In this document: in pieces, positions 24,742-32,285 of the stretch
Position numbering within the stretch: the first letter of the stretch is position 1
Layout: every line of letters begins with the position of its first letter
DNA from: SXXH01 sp041165735
GTDB taxonomy: Bacteria > Planctomycetota > UBA1135 > GCA-002686595
DNA length: 47,079 bases
Direction of reading: 5' to 3'
NCBI GenBank assembly: GCA_046341775.1
Contig: JBKDQQ010000037.1
Span: 1 to 47,079, forward strand
Position numbers and translations under genes: made by a program
Notes under the pieces: generated by a model
What the model saw: only the letters and a program-made list of their open reading frames with translations
What the model was told of the DNA's origin: nothing
The model's database searches: none

Positions 24742-26220
24742 ATGCAACCCATCCACGCCGATCCCCTGCGCGCCGCGCTGCACGAACACGAGCTGCTGCT
24801 GACCCGCCGCCGGTTGTTCGCCGCGGGAGCGCGCACCTTCGCCGCCGGCGTGGGCATGGCGGCGCTCGGCTCGCTGCTCCCGCGCGACGCGATGGCCGCC
24901 AGTCCCTCCGCTCAACGGCGCCACTGGCGACCGAAGGCCAAGCGCGTCATCTACCTCCACATGGAGGGCGGTCCCTCGCACCTCGACTTGTGGGACTACA
25001 AGCCGGACTTGCGCAAGCGCTACAACCAGGACCTGCCCGAGTCCATCCGCAAGGGACAGCGCTTGACCACCATGACGAGCGGGCAGGGCCGCTTCCCCGT
25101 GGCGCCCTCGTTGTTCACCTTCTCGCGCCACGCCAACCAGCAGGACGGCGTCTGGATCAGCGAGTTGATGCCCCACACCGGTTCCGTGGCGAACGAGCTG
25201 TGCTTCCTGCACTCGATGCACACCGACGCCATCAACCACGAACCGGCGATCACCTTCTGCCAGACAGGCCACCAGCAACCCGGACGCCCCAGCCTCGGCG
25301 CGTGGGCCAGCTACGGACTCGGCAGCGCGAACGCGAACCTGCCGACCTTCTGCGTGCTCATCACGCAAGGCATCGGCAACATGCAGGCCTTGTCGGCGCG
25401 CTTCTGGGGCTCCGGCTTCCTTCCGAGCGAGCACCAGGGCTGCCGCCTGCGCAGCTCCGGCGATCCGGTGCTGTACTTGAAGGACCCCGCCGGCGTCGCG
25501 CGCTCCGACCGGCGCGCCATGCTCGACCTCGTCAACGACTTCAACGAGCGCGAGGCGCAGGCTTCGCTCGACGGCGAGACGCGCGCGCGCATCGCGCAGG
25601 CCGAGATGGCCTACCGCATGCAGATGAGCGTGCCGGAGCTGGCCGACCTGTCGGACGAGGACGACGAGACCTTCGCGCTGTACGGCGAGGAGGCGCGCAA
25701 GCCCGGCACCTTCGCGGCGAACTGCCTGCTCGCGCGGCGCTTGTCGGAACGCGGCGTGCGCTTCGTGCAGTTGTACATGCGCGGCTGGGACCAGCACGGC
25801 AACCTGCCGGCGGAGATGCGCGCCCAGTCGAAGGCCGTGGACCAGCCGCAGGCGGCCCTGATCAAGGACCTGCGCCGGCGCGGACTGCTCGACGAGACGC
25901 TGGTCGTGTGGGGCGGCGAGTTCGGCCGCACCGTGTACAGCCAAGGCTCGCTGTCGGAGACCGACTACGGCCGCGACCACCATCCGCGCTGCTTCACCAT
26001 GTGGTGCGCCGGCGGCGGGCTCAAGCCGGGCGTCTCGCTCGGTCGCACGGACGACTACGGCTACAACATCGTCGAGCGCCCGATCGAGGTGCACGACCTG
26101 CACGCCACGATGCTGTCCCTGATGGGCTTCGACCACGAGAAGCTCGTCTATCCGTTCCAGGGGCGCGACTACCGCCTCACCGACGTCTCCGGGCGCGTGA
26201 TCGAGGAGATCGTCGCGTGA
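24742..26220 (+). CDS. DUF1501 protein, Tat-exported sulfatase-like
   Basis: A 492-residue protein whose N-terminus has a twin-arginine signal (LTRRRLFAAGARTF, about residues 20-33, then a hydrophobic stretch ending in DAMA). The mature part is DUF1501, an alkaline-phosphatase/sulfatase-like fold: HMEGGPSHLDLWDYKP near residue 73, MRGWDQHGN near 349, VVWGGEFGRTVYSQG near 390 and GRDHHPRCFTMWCAGGG near 411. Its partner upstream, PSD1/DUF1553, is the standard neighbour of this family in Planctomycetota. An AGGAG stretch lies about 7 bases before the ATG. The TGA overlaps the GTG of the next lipoprotein (GTGA). Confidence 0.9.
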   Translation: MQPIHADPLRAALHEHELLLTRRRLFAAGARTFAAGVGMAALGSLLPRDAMAASPSAQRRHWRPKAKRVIYLHMEGGPSHLDLWDYKPDLRKRYNQDLPESIRKGQRLTTMTSGQGRFPVAPSLFTFSRHANQQDGVWISELMPHTGSVANELCFLHSMHTDAINHEPAITFCQTGHQQPGRPSLGAWASYGLGSANANLPTFCVLITQGIGNMQALSARFWGSGFLPSEHQGCRLRSSGDPVLYLKDPAGVARSDRRAMLDLVNDFNEREAQASLDGETRARIAQAEMAYRMQMSVPELADLSDEDDETFALYGEEARKPGTFAANCLLARRLSERGVRFVQLYMRGWDQHGNLPAEMRAQSKAVDQPQAALIKDLRRRGLLDETLVVWGGEFGRTVYSQGSLSETDYGRDHHPRCFTMWCAGGGLKPGVSLGRTDDYGYNIVERPIEVHDLHATMLSLMGFDHEKLVYPFQGRDYRLTDVSGRVIEEIVA

Positions 26221-27008
26221 GGCTCGTCGCGATCGTCATCTGGTCCATGCTCTGCGTCGCGTGCGCTTCCACCCCGGAGGGCCGCGCCGTCGACCGCGAA
26301 GCCCAGCTCGCCCTGCTGCGCACGGCGCTCGTGCACGTGGAGCAGCCGGATCCCGCCTCGCCGCTGCTGCTCGCCGACGCGGCCGCCGTGGCGTCCGCCA
26401 TCGACGACGCGGAGGCGTCGCGACTGTTCGCGCCGCTCGCCACGGAGTGGTCGGACCTTTCGCTCGCGCGCACCAGGATCGGCGCGGGATCGCTCGCATG
26501 GCTGGAGCGCTGCGTCAACCTCGAACGGCTCGACCTGCGCGGCTGCGCCGGCGTGGACGATGCGTTCGTGGCGCGCGTCGCGCGCCTGCCTCGCCTGGCG
26601 GAGCTCGTCGTCGCGGGCACGCGCGCGGGCGATGGCTGCGTCGACGCCTTGCTGGCCGCGCCCGCCTTGCGCCGCGCGTGGCTGTGGAAGAGCGGCGTAG
26701 GCGCAGCGGGACTCGCGCGCCTGGCGACGCGCCCGGGACTGGTCGCCGATGGCGGCGTCAAGCCCGGGCTCGTCGCCGAAGTCGAGCCCAAGCCCGAGTT
26801 CGTCAACTTGCTGCCGCCGCCGGGCGAGGCACCGCTGCCCCCCGCCCAGGTGCCGATCAACGTCGACTGCCCCGTCAGCGGCGCGCCCGTCGATGCCCGT
26901 CGCACGCGCGTCCACGCGGGACGACTGGTCGGGTTCTGCTGCGAGAACTGCCCGAAGGACTTCGACGCCGACCCGAAGAAGTACGAGGGCGCGTTGCCCA
27001 AGCCGTGA
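26217..27008 (+). CDS. Lipoprotein with leucine-rich-like region and YHS-like metal site
   Basis: A 263-residue protein beginning at a GTG that overlaps the DUF1501 stop. The signal sequence ends in lipobox CVACAS (Cys about 14). Residues 75-185 contain leucine-rich-repeat-like units (CVNLERLDLRGCAGVDD, LPRLAELVVAGTRAGDGCVD). The C-terminal 45 residues have Cys in VDCPVSG and a CCENCPKDF motif, as in YHS/TRASH-type metal-binding modules. A role in sensing or carrying a metal at the cell surface is plausible but not shown. Its own TGA overlaps the GTG of the sigma factor. Confidence 0.7.
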   Translation: MRLVAIVIWSMLCVACASTPEGRAVDREAQLALLRTALVHVEQPDPASPLLLADAAAVASAIDDAEASRLFAPLATEWSDLSLARTRIGAGSLAWLERCVNLERLDLRGCAGVDDAFVARVARLPRLAELVVAGTRAGDGCVDALLAAPALRRAWLWKSGVGAAGLARLATRPGLVADGGVKPGLVAEVEPKPEFVNLLPPPGEAPLPPAQVPINVDCPVSGAPVDARRTRVHAGRLVGFCCENCPKDFDADPKKYEGALPKP

Positions 27009-27592
27009 CGCGAGCGCCCGCCGAAAGGGACGCGGCGCGCACTGCGCTGCGCGCCGACGAGTTGCGACCGCTGCTCGAGCGGCACCTCGCGTTGCTGCGC
27101 GCACATGTGCGCGACAAGGCCGGCGCCGGATTGCTGTCGCGCGAACCCCTGAGCGACCTCGTGCAATCGGTCGCGCTGGAGGTGCTGCTCGACGCCGATC
27201 GCGAGTCGTTCGACGACGAGGCGGCCTTCCGGCGCTGGGTCTGGCGCGTCGCCACCAACAAGATCCTCGAGAAGCATCGCCGCTGGAGCGCCGCCAAGCG
27301 CTCGGCTTGCCGCGAGTCGAGCCTGGATCCCGACTTGGCCGTCGACTCCTCCGACGCGCCCGACGCCCGGGCGCAGCGCGCCGAGGAGCTGGGCGCGCTC
27401 GCGGCGGCGTTGGAGCAGCTCGACGACGATTTGCGCGAAGTGCTGCTGCTGCGTCGCGTGTTCGACGTGCCGCCGCCCGTGGTCGCGGCCGAGCTGGGCA
27501 TCGCGGAATCCACGGTGCGTTGGCGCACGGCGCAGGCCTTGGCGAGGTTGGCCGCCAAGCTTGGCACGTCCGGCTCCGACGGGCGTCGGTGA
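27005..27592 (+). CDS. ECF-like RNA polymerase sigma factor
   Basis: A 195-residue sigma-70-family protein. Region 2 is seen around residues 45-95: SDLVQSVALEVLLD, then FRRWVWRVATNKILEKHRR. Region 4 lies at about 135-185: LDDDLREVLLLRRVFDVPPP followed by VAAELGIAESTVRWRTAQAL, a helix-turn-helix. It belongs to the Planctomycetota-type ECF-like group. The GTG at 27005 overlaps the stop of the lipoprotein gene (GTGA), so it is co-translated with a surface operon. No anti-sigma gene follows. A hairpin terminator lies just after it. Confidence 0.85.
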   Translation: MTRAPAERDAARTALRADELRPLLERHLALLRAHVRDKAGAGLLSREPLSDLVQSVALEVLLDADRESFDDEAAFRRWVWRVATNKILEKHRRWSAAKRSACRESSLDPDLAVDSSDAPDARAQRAEELGALAAALEQLDDDLREVLLLRRVFDVPPPVVAAELGIAESTVRWRTAQALARLAAKLGTSGSDGRR

Positions 27593-27606
27593 CCCGTCCA
27601 TGAAGC

Positions 27607-27638
27607 GAGGCTCCACCGGCGAGCGCCGGCGGAGCCTC
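27607..27638. terminator. Terminator-like hairpin between convergent genes
   Basis: An 8-bp perfect stem, GAGGCTCC and GGAGCCTC, extended after one mismatch by CCGGC and GCCGG around loop GAGC. It starts 14 bases after the sigma factor stop and lies before the stop of the convergent minus gene. It is followed by a G-run on the plus strand rather than T's, so it is not a textbook intrinsic terminator. Confidence 0.5.
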
Positions 27639-27693
27639 CGGGGGGGACAGAGGGGAATCGCGATGGGGTTGGACTGTCGTGGCGCCGAAGGCC

Positions 27694-28197
27694 TCAGCCA
27701 GCCTGCAGGCGGCGGATGAGATCCTCGAGGTCGGTCATCTTTACCTCCTCCTTGGCGATCGGGCGCAGCAACCGGAACTTGCGGCGCTCGGCCTCGGAGC
27801 TGAACTCGCCCGTCTGCGCGCGGCGCAGCGGCTGCTTCATCTCGTGCGCCGTCTCGCGCACCACCGCCGCGAGATTCTCGGGCAGGTTCGCCGGCAACGC
27901 TTCGCGTCGTTCGAGCGCGGCGCGAGCCCGCAGGCACACGTCGAGCGTTCCGCGCAAGTTCGTGCGGATGCGCCCGAGGCGATCGACATCGGCGTCGGGC
28001 ACCTGCAAGGTGCGCTCCACCTTGGCCGTCGCCACCTCGAGCACGGCGATCAGGCAGTTGAGCTTGCGCATCAAGCGTTCGCGGTACTCGGGGGAGTCGA
28101 GGTGCGCTTCGCGGAAGGGTTCTTCGGGGTCGTTGGGCATGGTTCGAGGGCTGGTCCGCGCCGGCTTGGCGCGTCGAGACGCGTCCTTGCGCGCCAT
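27694..28197 (-). CDS. Small helical protein, unknown function
   Basis: A 167-residue protein with a basic N-terminus. The core is helical: PEYRERLMRKLNCLIAVLEV, followed by VERTLQVPDADVDRLGRIRT, then CLRARAALERREALP, and an end segment KEEVKMTDLEDLIRRLQAG. It has no signal or TM segment, so it should be cytoplasmic. I do not recognise the family. The ATG at 28197 is one option; the ATG at 28140 (MPNDPEEPF) is nearly as good, as neither has a clear ribosome-binding site. It stands between the sigma-module operon and the convergent sigma factor gene; 28198-28363 shows no gene. Confidence 0.6.
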   Translation of the reverse strand: MARKDASRRAKPARTSPRTMPNDPEEPFREAHLDSPEYRERLMRKLNCLIAVLEVATAKVERTLQVPDADVDRLGRIRTNLRGTLDVCLRARAALERREALPANLPENLAAVVRETAHEMKQPLRRAQTGEFSSEAERRKFRLLRPIAKEEVKMTDLEDLIRRLQAG

Positions 28198-28363
28198 GGC
28201 AAGACTAGTCCGGTGGCGCGTGCGTGCGGTCGCGCGCTTCGGGAATCCGAAGCCCGTCGCGCGGGGCTGGAAGGATCTTCCCGCCGCCATCCGGGCGAAC
28301 AGCCGCGCGCGCCGAACCAGGCAAGAAGCTCCAGCCGTGCCGCGCCCTCGGCGTGGCGCGGCC

Positions 28364-29434
28364 TCAGCGCACCGAACGCAGCAAGTGCAGCAACTGCTGG
28401 TCGTCGAGGCGGCCGACGACCATCACCTTGTCGCTCGGCCGCGCGTAGTCGCATGCCACCCAGGGGCCGGCGCGCATGTGCAGCGCCTTGCGCGGCGCTT
28501 CCGGACCGATGGACACCTGCTCCATCCCGGTCTCCGGCAGCACGGTCTGCAGGAAGAACAAGGAGTCGATGCCGTCGGTGTAGGTGCGACGCAGCACGCG
28601 CCGCCCGGGCACGGCCAGCACCTGGCTGTCGACCAACTGGTAGCCGAGGGGCAGCGCCTGCGGCGTCGCCGGCGACATCCCGAGTTGGGCCGCGCCCTCG
28701 TCGCCGGGACGCAGCTCGTCGCCGTCGAACGGAGCCTGGTGCCAGGCGGGGTTGTCGAAGGTCGGGTTCAGCACGAGGTGCGTGAACTCGACCTGGGCGA
28801 CGAGCTTGCCGTCGTGGTCGAACTCCTCGTGGGCGAGCACGAGTCCCGTGGCGGGGTCGATGGACGCGCGGTAGACGAGGTGCGCGACGAGGTCGCGGCG
28901 ACGCACCTCGACCACGACGCCGAGGCGCTCGGCGACCGTGCGTTCGCCGACGACCTCGAGCTGCCAGTTCTGCTGGAACAGCGACAGGTCGCGGATGCGG
29001 AAGTCGCGCCAACGCCACAGGAAGCCCTCGCGGTTCTTCTGCAGCAGCGCGAAGAGCTGGGCCTGCTCGCTGGTCATGGCCGGCTCGTGGACCACGAGCG
29101 GCTCGACGAGGAAGCGCCCTTGGCCGTCCGCGGCGACGCGCTCCTCGTGCACCAGGCGCGACTCGCCGGCGCTGGTGCTCCAGAAGAAGCTCGCGCGACG
29201 CACGCCGCTCAAGGCGGTCGTGAAGGGCGCCTCGGGCATGCGGGCGAGGAAGCTGGGCAGCGCCGCGCCCTGGGTCGGCGTGAAGGCCTGGCTGGCGCGA
29301 TCCTCCGCGGGCCGGTCGCCGGGCGCGCACGCGGCGACGAACGCCAAGGCGACGGCGATGCCGGCGGCGCGGAACGCACCGTGCAGCGCGTCGCGCGCGA
29401 AGGCGCGCGGGGTCCCGGCGATCCGCGGGATCAC
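28364..29434 (-). CDS. RseB/MucB-like sigma-E regulator, lipoprotein
   Basis: A 356-residue exported lipoprotein (signal segment ending AFVAACAPG, Cys about 36). The first domain (about 60-225) has the LolA-like fold expected for MucB_RseB, with VYRASIDPATGLVLAHEEFD matching the family's DxxTGL segment. The C-terminal domain (about 260-355) has GYQLVDSQVLAVPGRR, YTDGIDSLFFLQ and KVMVVGRLDDQQLLHLLRSV, the RseB C-domain pattern. In Proteobacteria, RseB guards the anti-sigma factor RseA and senses mislocalised lipid or lipopolysaccharide. Its position after sigma and anti-sigma genes supports the same role. The GTG at 29434 overlaps the anti-sigma stop. Confidence 0.75.
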   Translation of the reverse strand: MIPRIAGTPRAFARDALHGAFRAAGIAVALAFVAACAPGDRPAEDRASQAFTPTQGAALPSFLARMPEAPFTTALSGVRRASFFWSTSAGESRLVHEERVAADGQGRFLVEPLVVHEPAMTSEQAQLFALLQKNREGFLWRWRDFRIRDLSLFQQNWQLEVVGERTVAERLGVVVEVRRRDLVAHLVYRASIDPATGLVLAHEEFDHDGKLVAQVEFTHLVLNPTFDNPAWHQAPFDGDELRPGDEGAAQLGMSPATPQALPLGYQLVDSQVLAVPGRRVLRRTYTDGIDSLFFLQTVLPETGMEQVSIGPEAPRKALHMRAGPWVACDYARPSDKVMVVGRLDDQQLLHLLRSVR

Positions 29435-30063
29435 AGCCGCTCCTCCCCCGTCGCGCCGCCGGTCACGCCCTCGAACAAGGCGCGCGTCAGCGGGTCGAGC
29501 TCGCGGGCCGAGCCCACCTCGACCAGCACGATCTCGACTTGTCCGGTTTCCTTGACAGCGCCCCCGGCGGGCCAGGCGTGGAAGACGGCCACGACCGCCA
29601 AGGCGCCCGCGACGACGATGGCGAGGCGTCGCAAGGGACCGGCGCCGGCGACGCGCCCGCGGCGCAAGTCGCCATCGACGCGCTCGAACAGTTCGTCGGG
29701 CGCGGCACGACCATCGGCGGCGCCGCGCGCGAAGCGCTCGACCGTGTTGGCCGGACTCGCGAGCAACTCGGCCAGGCGCGCGTCGAGCTCGGACGGCGCG
29801 GCGCGGCGCTCCAGGGCGGCGACGGCGGCGACGGCGCGTTCCTGGCGCGCGCCCGCGTTGAGCGCGGCCACGACGCGGCCCGCGAGCGGGCCCGGCGCGG
29901 CGCGGCGCGGCAGTCCGCGCAAGGCGGCGACGGCTTCGCGGCGGCGCGCCAAGCGCGACGAGCAGTCGGCGCAGTGCGCGAGGTGCGCGCGCAACTCGAG
30001 CGAACCACCGTCGACGAGCGCGCCGTCGAGCTCCTCGCGCCAGGCTTGGCAGGGGCCGCTCAC
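29431..30063 (-). CDS. Membrane anti-sigma factor with zinc-finger (zf-HC2)
   Basis: A 210-residue single-pass membrane protein. The N-terminal cytoplasmic domain has the zinc-binding HLAHCADC motif (about residues 24-31), the HxxxCxxC signature of ECF anti-sigma factors. A TM helix lies at about 155-178 (RLAIVVAGALAVVAVFHAW), followed by a short periplasmic tail. It is expected to hold the adjacent sigma factor at the membrane. The GTG at 30063 overlaps the sigma stop (GTGA), giving the stoichiometric coupling usual for such pairs. One copy of the 17-bp TGTCAAR motif lies at codons for the tail. Confidence 0.85.
   Translation of the reverse strand: MSGPCQAWREELDGALVDGGSLELRAHLAHCADCSSRLARRREAVAALRGLPRRAAPGPLAGRVVAALNAGARQERAVAAVAALERRAAPSELDARLAELLASPANTVERFARGAADGRAAPDELFERVDGDLRRGRVAGAGPLRRLAIVVAGALAVVAVFHAWPAGGAVKETGQVEIVLVEVGSARELDPLTRALFEGVTGGATGEERL
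29541..29557 (-). repeat. 17-bp dispersed motif, copy 6
   Basis: TGTCAAGGAAACCGGAC, inside the anti-sigma gene, in its sense. Confidence 0.55.
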
Positions 30064-30665
30064 GCGTCGCCCTCCAGCCGGTGGCGATCGAGCACCGGTG
30101 TCAGTTCGTGCTCCAAGGCGTCGTGCGCGCGCGACAGGCGCGACTTGACCGTGCCGAGCGAGATGCCGAGGACGACGCTGATCTCCTCGTAGCTCAAGTC
30201 CTCCACGTAGCGCAGCACCGTGATGGCGCGCATCTTCGGGCTCAGGCGGTCGATGGCGCGCTGCACCTCGTCCTCGAGCTCGTGGCGCGTGGCGTGCGCC
30301 GTCGGCGATTCCTGCTTCTCGTCGCGCAACTCTCGCGGACGCCCGTCCTCGTCCTCGATGTCGAAGGCCGCGACCTTGCGCGTGCCGGCGCGCCGCTTCT
30401 GGTCGATGGCCGCGTTGACCGCGATGCGGTAGACCCACGAGCTGAAGCGGCTCTCGAAGCGGAAGTCGCCGACCTTCCTGAACAGGATGCCGAAGGTCTC
30501 CTGCGACGAGTCGAGCGCGTCGGCGGCGTTGCCCGTGATGCGGAAGCAGACGTTGTAGACGCGGTCCTTGTACGCGTCGTAGAGCGTGCGGAACGCCCCC
30601 TCGAGCCCGTCAGGCGCCGTGGCCTGGCAGGCCTCCACGAGGAGGCGATCGGGGTCGTCGTTCAC
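30060..30665 (-). CDS. ECF RNA polymerase sigma factor (RpoE-like)
   Basis: A 201-residue ECF sigma factor. Region 2 is at about residues 22-90: FRTLYDAYKDRVYNVCFRIT, ALDSSQETFGILFRKVGDF and FSSWVYRIAVNAAIDQKRR. Region 4 is at about 143-190: LSPKMRAITVLRYVEDLSYE and VVLGISLGTVKSRLSRAHD. It is the RpoE type: sigma, anti-sigma and RseB-like genes follow one another with overlapping stops and starts. I choose the GTG at 30665 since the upstream reading is not conserved-looking; no strong ribosome-binding site is seen. A promoter with ECF-type elements lies 92 bases upstream, consistent with self-activation. Confidence 0.85.
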   Translation of the reverse strand: MNDDPDRLLVEACQATAPDGLEGAFRTLYDAYKDRVYNVCFRITGNAADALDSSQETFGILFRKVGDFRFESRFSSWVYRIAVNAAIDQKRRAGTRKVAAFDIEDEDGRPRELRDEKQESPTAHATRHELEDEVQRAIDRLSPKMRAITVLRYVEDLSYEEISVVLGISLGTVKSRLSRAHDALEHELTPVLDRHRLEGDA

Positions 30666-30756
30666 GCTCGTCGGGTCGAAGTGGGATCGTCGGGCAGTTC
30701 GGGACGCCGGTGCAGGTCCCTTCCCTCCGCGCAAGGCGCGCTTCGGGCTCGCGCTT

Positions 30757-30784
30757 GTGACGGAATGGGAGACCTTGGGGTTCC
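30757..30784 (-). promoter_or_regulatory. Candidate ECF-type promoter of the sigma operon
   Basis: On the minus strand, GGAACC (30784-30779), 16 bases, then CGTCA (30762-30758). This is the GGAAC/CGTC arrangement used by many ECF sigma factors, so the sigma factor probably reads its own promoter. Transcription would begin near 30750, leaving a leader of about 85 bases before the GTG. Assignment is by eye. Confidence 0.5.
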
Positions 30785-30810
30785 TAGGAGTCCTGATTCT
30801 CGCAGGATCG

Positions 30811-30837
30811 GTCCGGGAAGGGAACTCCCTCCCGGAC
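30811..30837. repeat. Hairpin upstream of the sigma operon promoter
   Basis: GTCCGGGA and TCCCGGAC (8 bp) enclose a second short stem GGG-AACT-CCC. It lies between the end of the calcium-binding protein gene and the ECF-type promoter, so it may insulate the two transcription units. Confidence 0.4.
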
Positions 30838-30934
30838 ATGGGCTTGCGGCCGATGCGGAGCTCCGCCTCCAGCACGGCCCCCACCGGCGTCCGGTCGGCG
30901 GGCTGGCAGCGGTTGCAGACCGCGGGCACACCGC

Positions 30935-30970
30935 GGGGCCGCCCCTGCGCTTGCGTGCAAGGACGGCCCC
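30935..30970 (-). terminator. Terminator-like hairpin after the calcium-binding protein gene
   Basis: GGGGCCG (30935-30941) pairs with CGGCCCC (30964-30970), with an inner CTTG-CAAG stem. It follows the stop of the minus-strand gene by about 25 bases. There is no T-run, so it may be a weak or factor-assisted terminator. The rest of 30666-30995 contains only the hairpin and promoter listed separately. Confidence 0.35.
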
Positions 30971-30995
30971 GCCGAGGGTGGAGAAGGCGGTGGTT

Positions 30996-32033
30996 TCAGC
31001 CGCCGATCAACACCAGTGGATCGAGCTCCTGGGTCGTCGTGCCCACGAAGTTGGCGCAATGCGGCGGGCAGAACGCGGCGAAGCCCTCGACGCAGTCGGC
31101 CGCCACGACCTCCAAGGTCACGAAGGAACCGCTGGTCCCCACGACTTGGGTGCGCTGCAGACAAGTCTCGTTGGGGATCCAACCGACGGCGCTGGCGCCG
31201 CCGCTGACCGGCAGCGGGGTGTAGATGCTGCCCGCCCCGGGCGTGGTCTGCGCCATCTGGGCGGTGATCGGGTAGGCGTTCTGCGGATCCAGCGGGTCGG
31301 GCCGCAACCAGCAGATCTTGCCGCCGATGGTGGCGAAGCGCACTTGCGTCGCGCTCTGCACGGCCGTCGTGCCCGGTTGGCCCGCCGTGGCCCAGATCGA
31401 GAAGCGCTGGTGGCTGGCGATCACGCTGCCGGGCACCCACAAGTCGAGGACCGCCGTCATGCCGCCGTTGGCCGAGGGCACGTAGCGCACGGCCGTGCGG
31501 TTGCCGAACGCGGACAGGGGCAAGGTGCCCATCTGGCCGTTCGCCGCCCAGCCGAGCGTCAAGTTCTTGCGACGCGGTTGGCCATCGGCCGCGTACAGCG
31601 CGAGGCTGATGTGCACGCGCGAGCCTTCGGAATACGCGGCGGCGCCGAGGCGCACCACATCGCCCGCGAGCGGCGTGGCGGCCGCGAGGAAGGGCGACGA
31701 CAAGCGCGCAAGTTCCTCGCCGTCCTTGAAGCCGTCGCCATCCGTGTCGGGGTTGGAGGATGAAGTTCCCAGCAGCGCTTCTTGATGAGCGTGCAAGCCG
31801 TCGTGGTCGACATCGAGATCGGTCTGCACCGACGCGCCCAGGCCGGGCCCATCGCCACGATAGGGCGCGACGAAGGCGGCGCCCGCCAAAGCGAGCACGA
31901 GCACACCCGCCGCCACTCCGGTCCACGCGCTGGCATGGAAGCGACGTGCACGGAAGGTGGAGAGTTCCACCGTCGACCCGACCTCGGGGCGGATGGCCCA
32001 AGCACGCACCTGACGCAACCTGCTGTTGATCAT
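30996..32033 (-). CDS. Surface protein with thrombospondin type 3 calcium-binding repeats
   Basis: A 345-residue protein with an N-terminal membrane segment (about residues 35-58, GVAAGVLVLALAGAAFVAP), followed by two calcium-binding loops of the TSP type 3 kind (DLDVDHDGL and NPDTDGDGFKDGEEL, about 71-107). The C-terminal part (about 120-345) is beta-rich with cysteines near its end (CVEGFAAFCPPHC). It is probably exported and bound to the surface. Start choice: a sigma-70-like promoter has its -10 box over the ATG at 32090, so translation from the ATG at 32033 is preferred. Function unknown. Confidence 0.7.
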   Translation of the reverse strand: MINSRLRQVRAWAIRPEVGSTVELSTFRARRFHASAWTGVAAGVLVLALAGAAFVAPYRGDGPGLGASVQTDLDVDHDGLHAHQEALLGTSSSNPDTDGDGFKDGEELARLSSPFLAAATPLAGDVVRLGAAAYSEGSRVHISLALYAADGQPRRKNLTLGWAANGQMGTLPLSAFGNRTAVRYVPSANGGMTAVLDLWVPGSVIASHQRFSIWATAGQPGTTAVQSATQVRFATIGGKICWLRPDPLDPQNAYPITAQMAQTTPGAGSIYTPLPVSGGASAVGWIPNETCLQRTQVVGTSGSFVTLEVVAADCVEGFAAFCPPHCANFVGTTTQELDPLVLIGG

Positions 32034-32088
32034 GGTCTCGGCGGCGCGCGATCGATGGGCCGGAGGGGGAGGCCGACGCGCCGCAATC

Positions 32089-32118
32089 ATCGTAGGCCCA
32101 ACCCTCGAAAACGGTCAA
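32089..32118 (-). promoter_or_regulatory. Candidate sigma-70-type promoter
   Basis: On the minus strand TTGACC (32118-32113), an 18-base spacer and TACGAT (32094-32089). It would drive the calcium-binding surface protein from near 32082, and decides its start in favour of 32033. By eye only. Confidence 0.45.
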
Positions 32119-32129
32119 GGTAACCGGAA

Positions 32130-32158
32130 TTCGGAAAACCCATCCGTTCGGCTATGAT
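32130..32158 (+). promoter_or_regulatory. Candidate promoter of the tRNA-Arg gene
   Basis: TTCGGA (32130-32135), 17 bases, then TATGAT (32153-32158), placing the start of transcription about 8-10 bases before the tRNA. The -10 box is good, the -35 weak. The A+T-rich stretch stands out from its surroundings. Confidence 0.45.
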
Positions 32159-32174
32159 CCGCCCCCCCTAGGGC

Positions 32175-32251
32175 GCGCCCGTAGCTCAGCTGGATAGAGC
32201 GGAAGCCTCCGAAGCTTCAGGCCAGAGGTTCGAATCCTCTCGGGCGTACCA
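32175..32251 (+). tRNA. tRNA-Arg (anticodon CCG)
   Basis: A full cloverleaf can be folded. The acceptor is GCGCCCG with CGGGCGT, and the D arm is GCTC/GAGC. The anticodon stem is GAAGC/GCTTC around loop CTCCGAA, giving anticodon CCG, which reads the CGG arginine codon. The T arm is AGAGG/CCTCT with loop TTCGAAT. Discriminator A at 32248 is followed by an encoded CCA (32249-32251). Confidence 0.95.
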
Positions 32252-32285
32252 ACCTTTCGAGGACCGGCGACGAACCGACCGGGCT

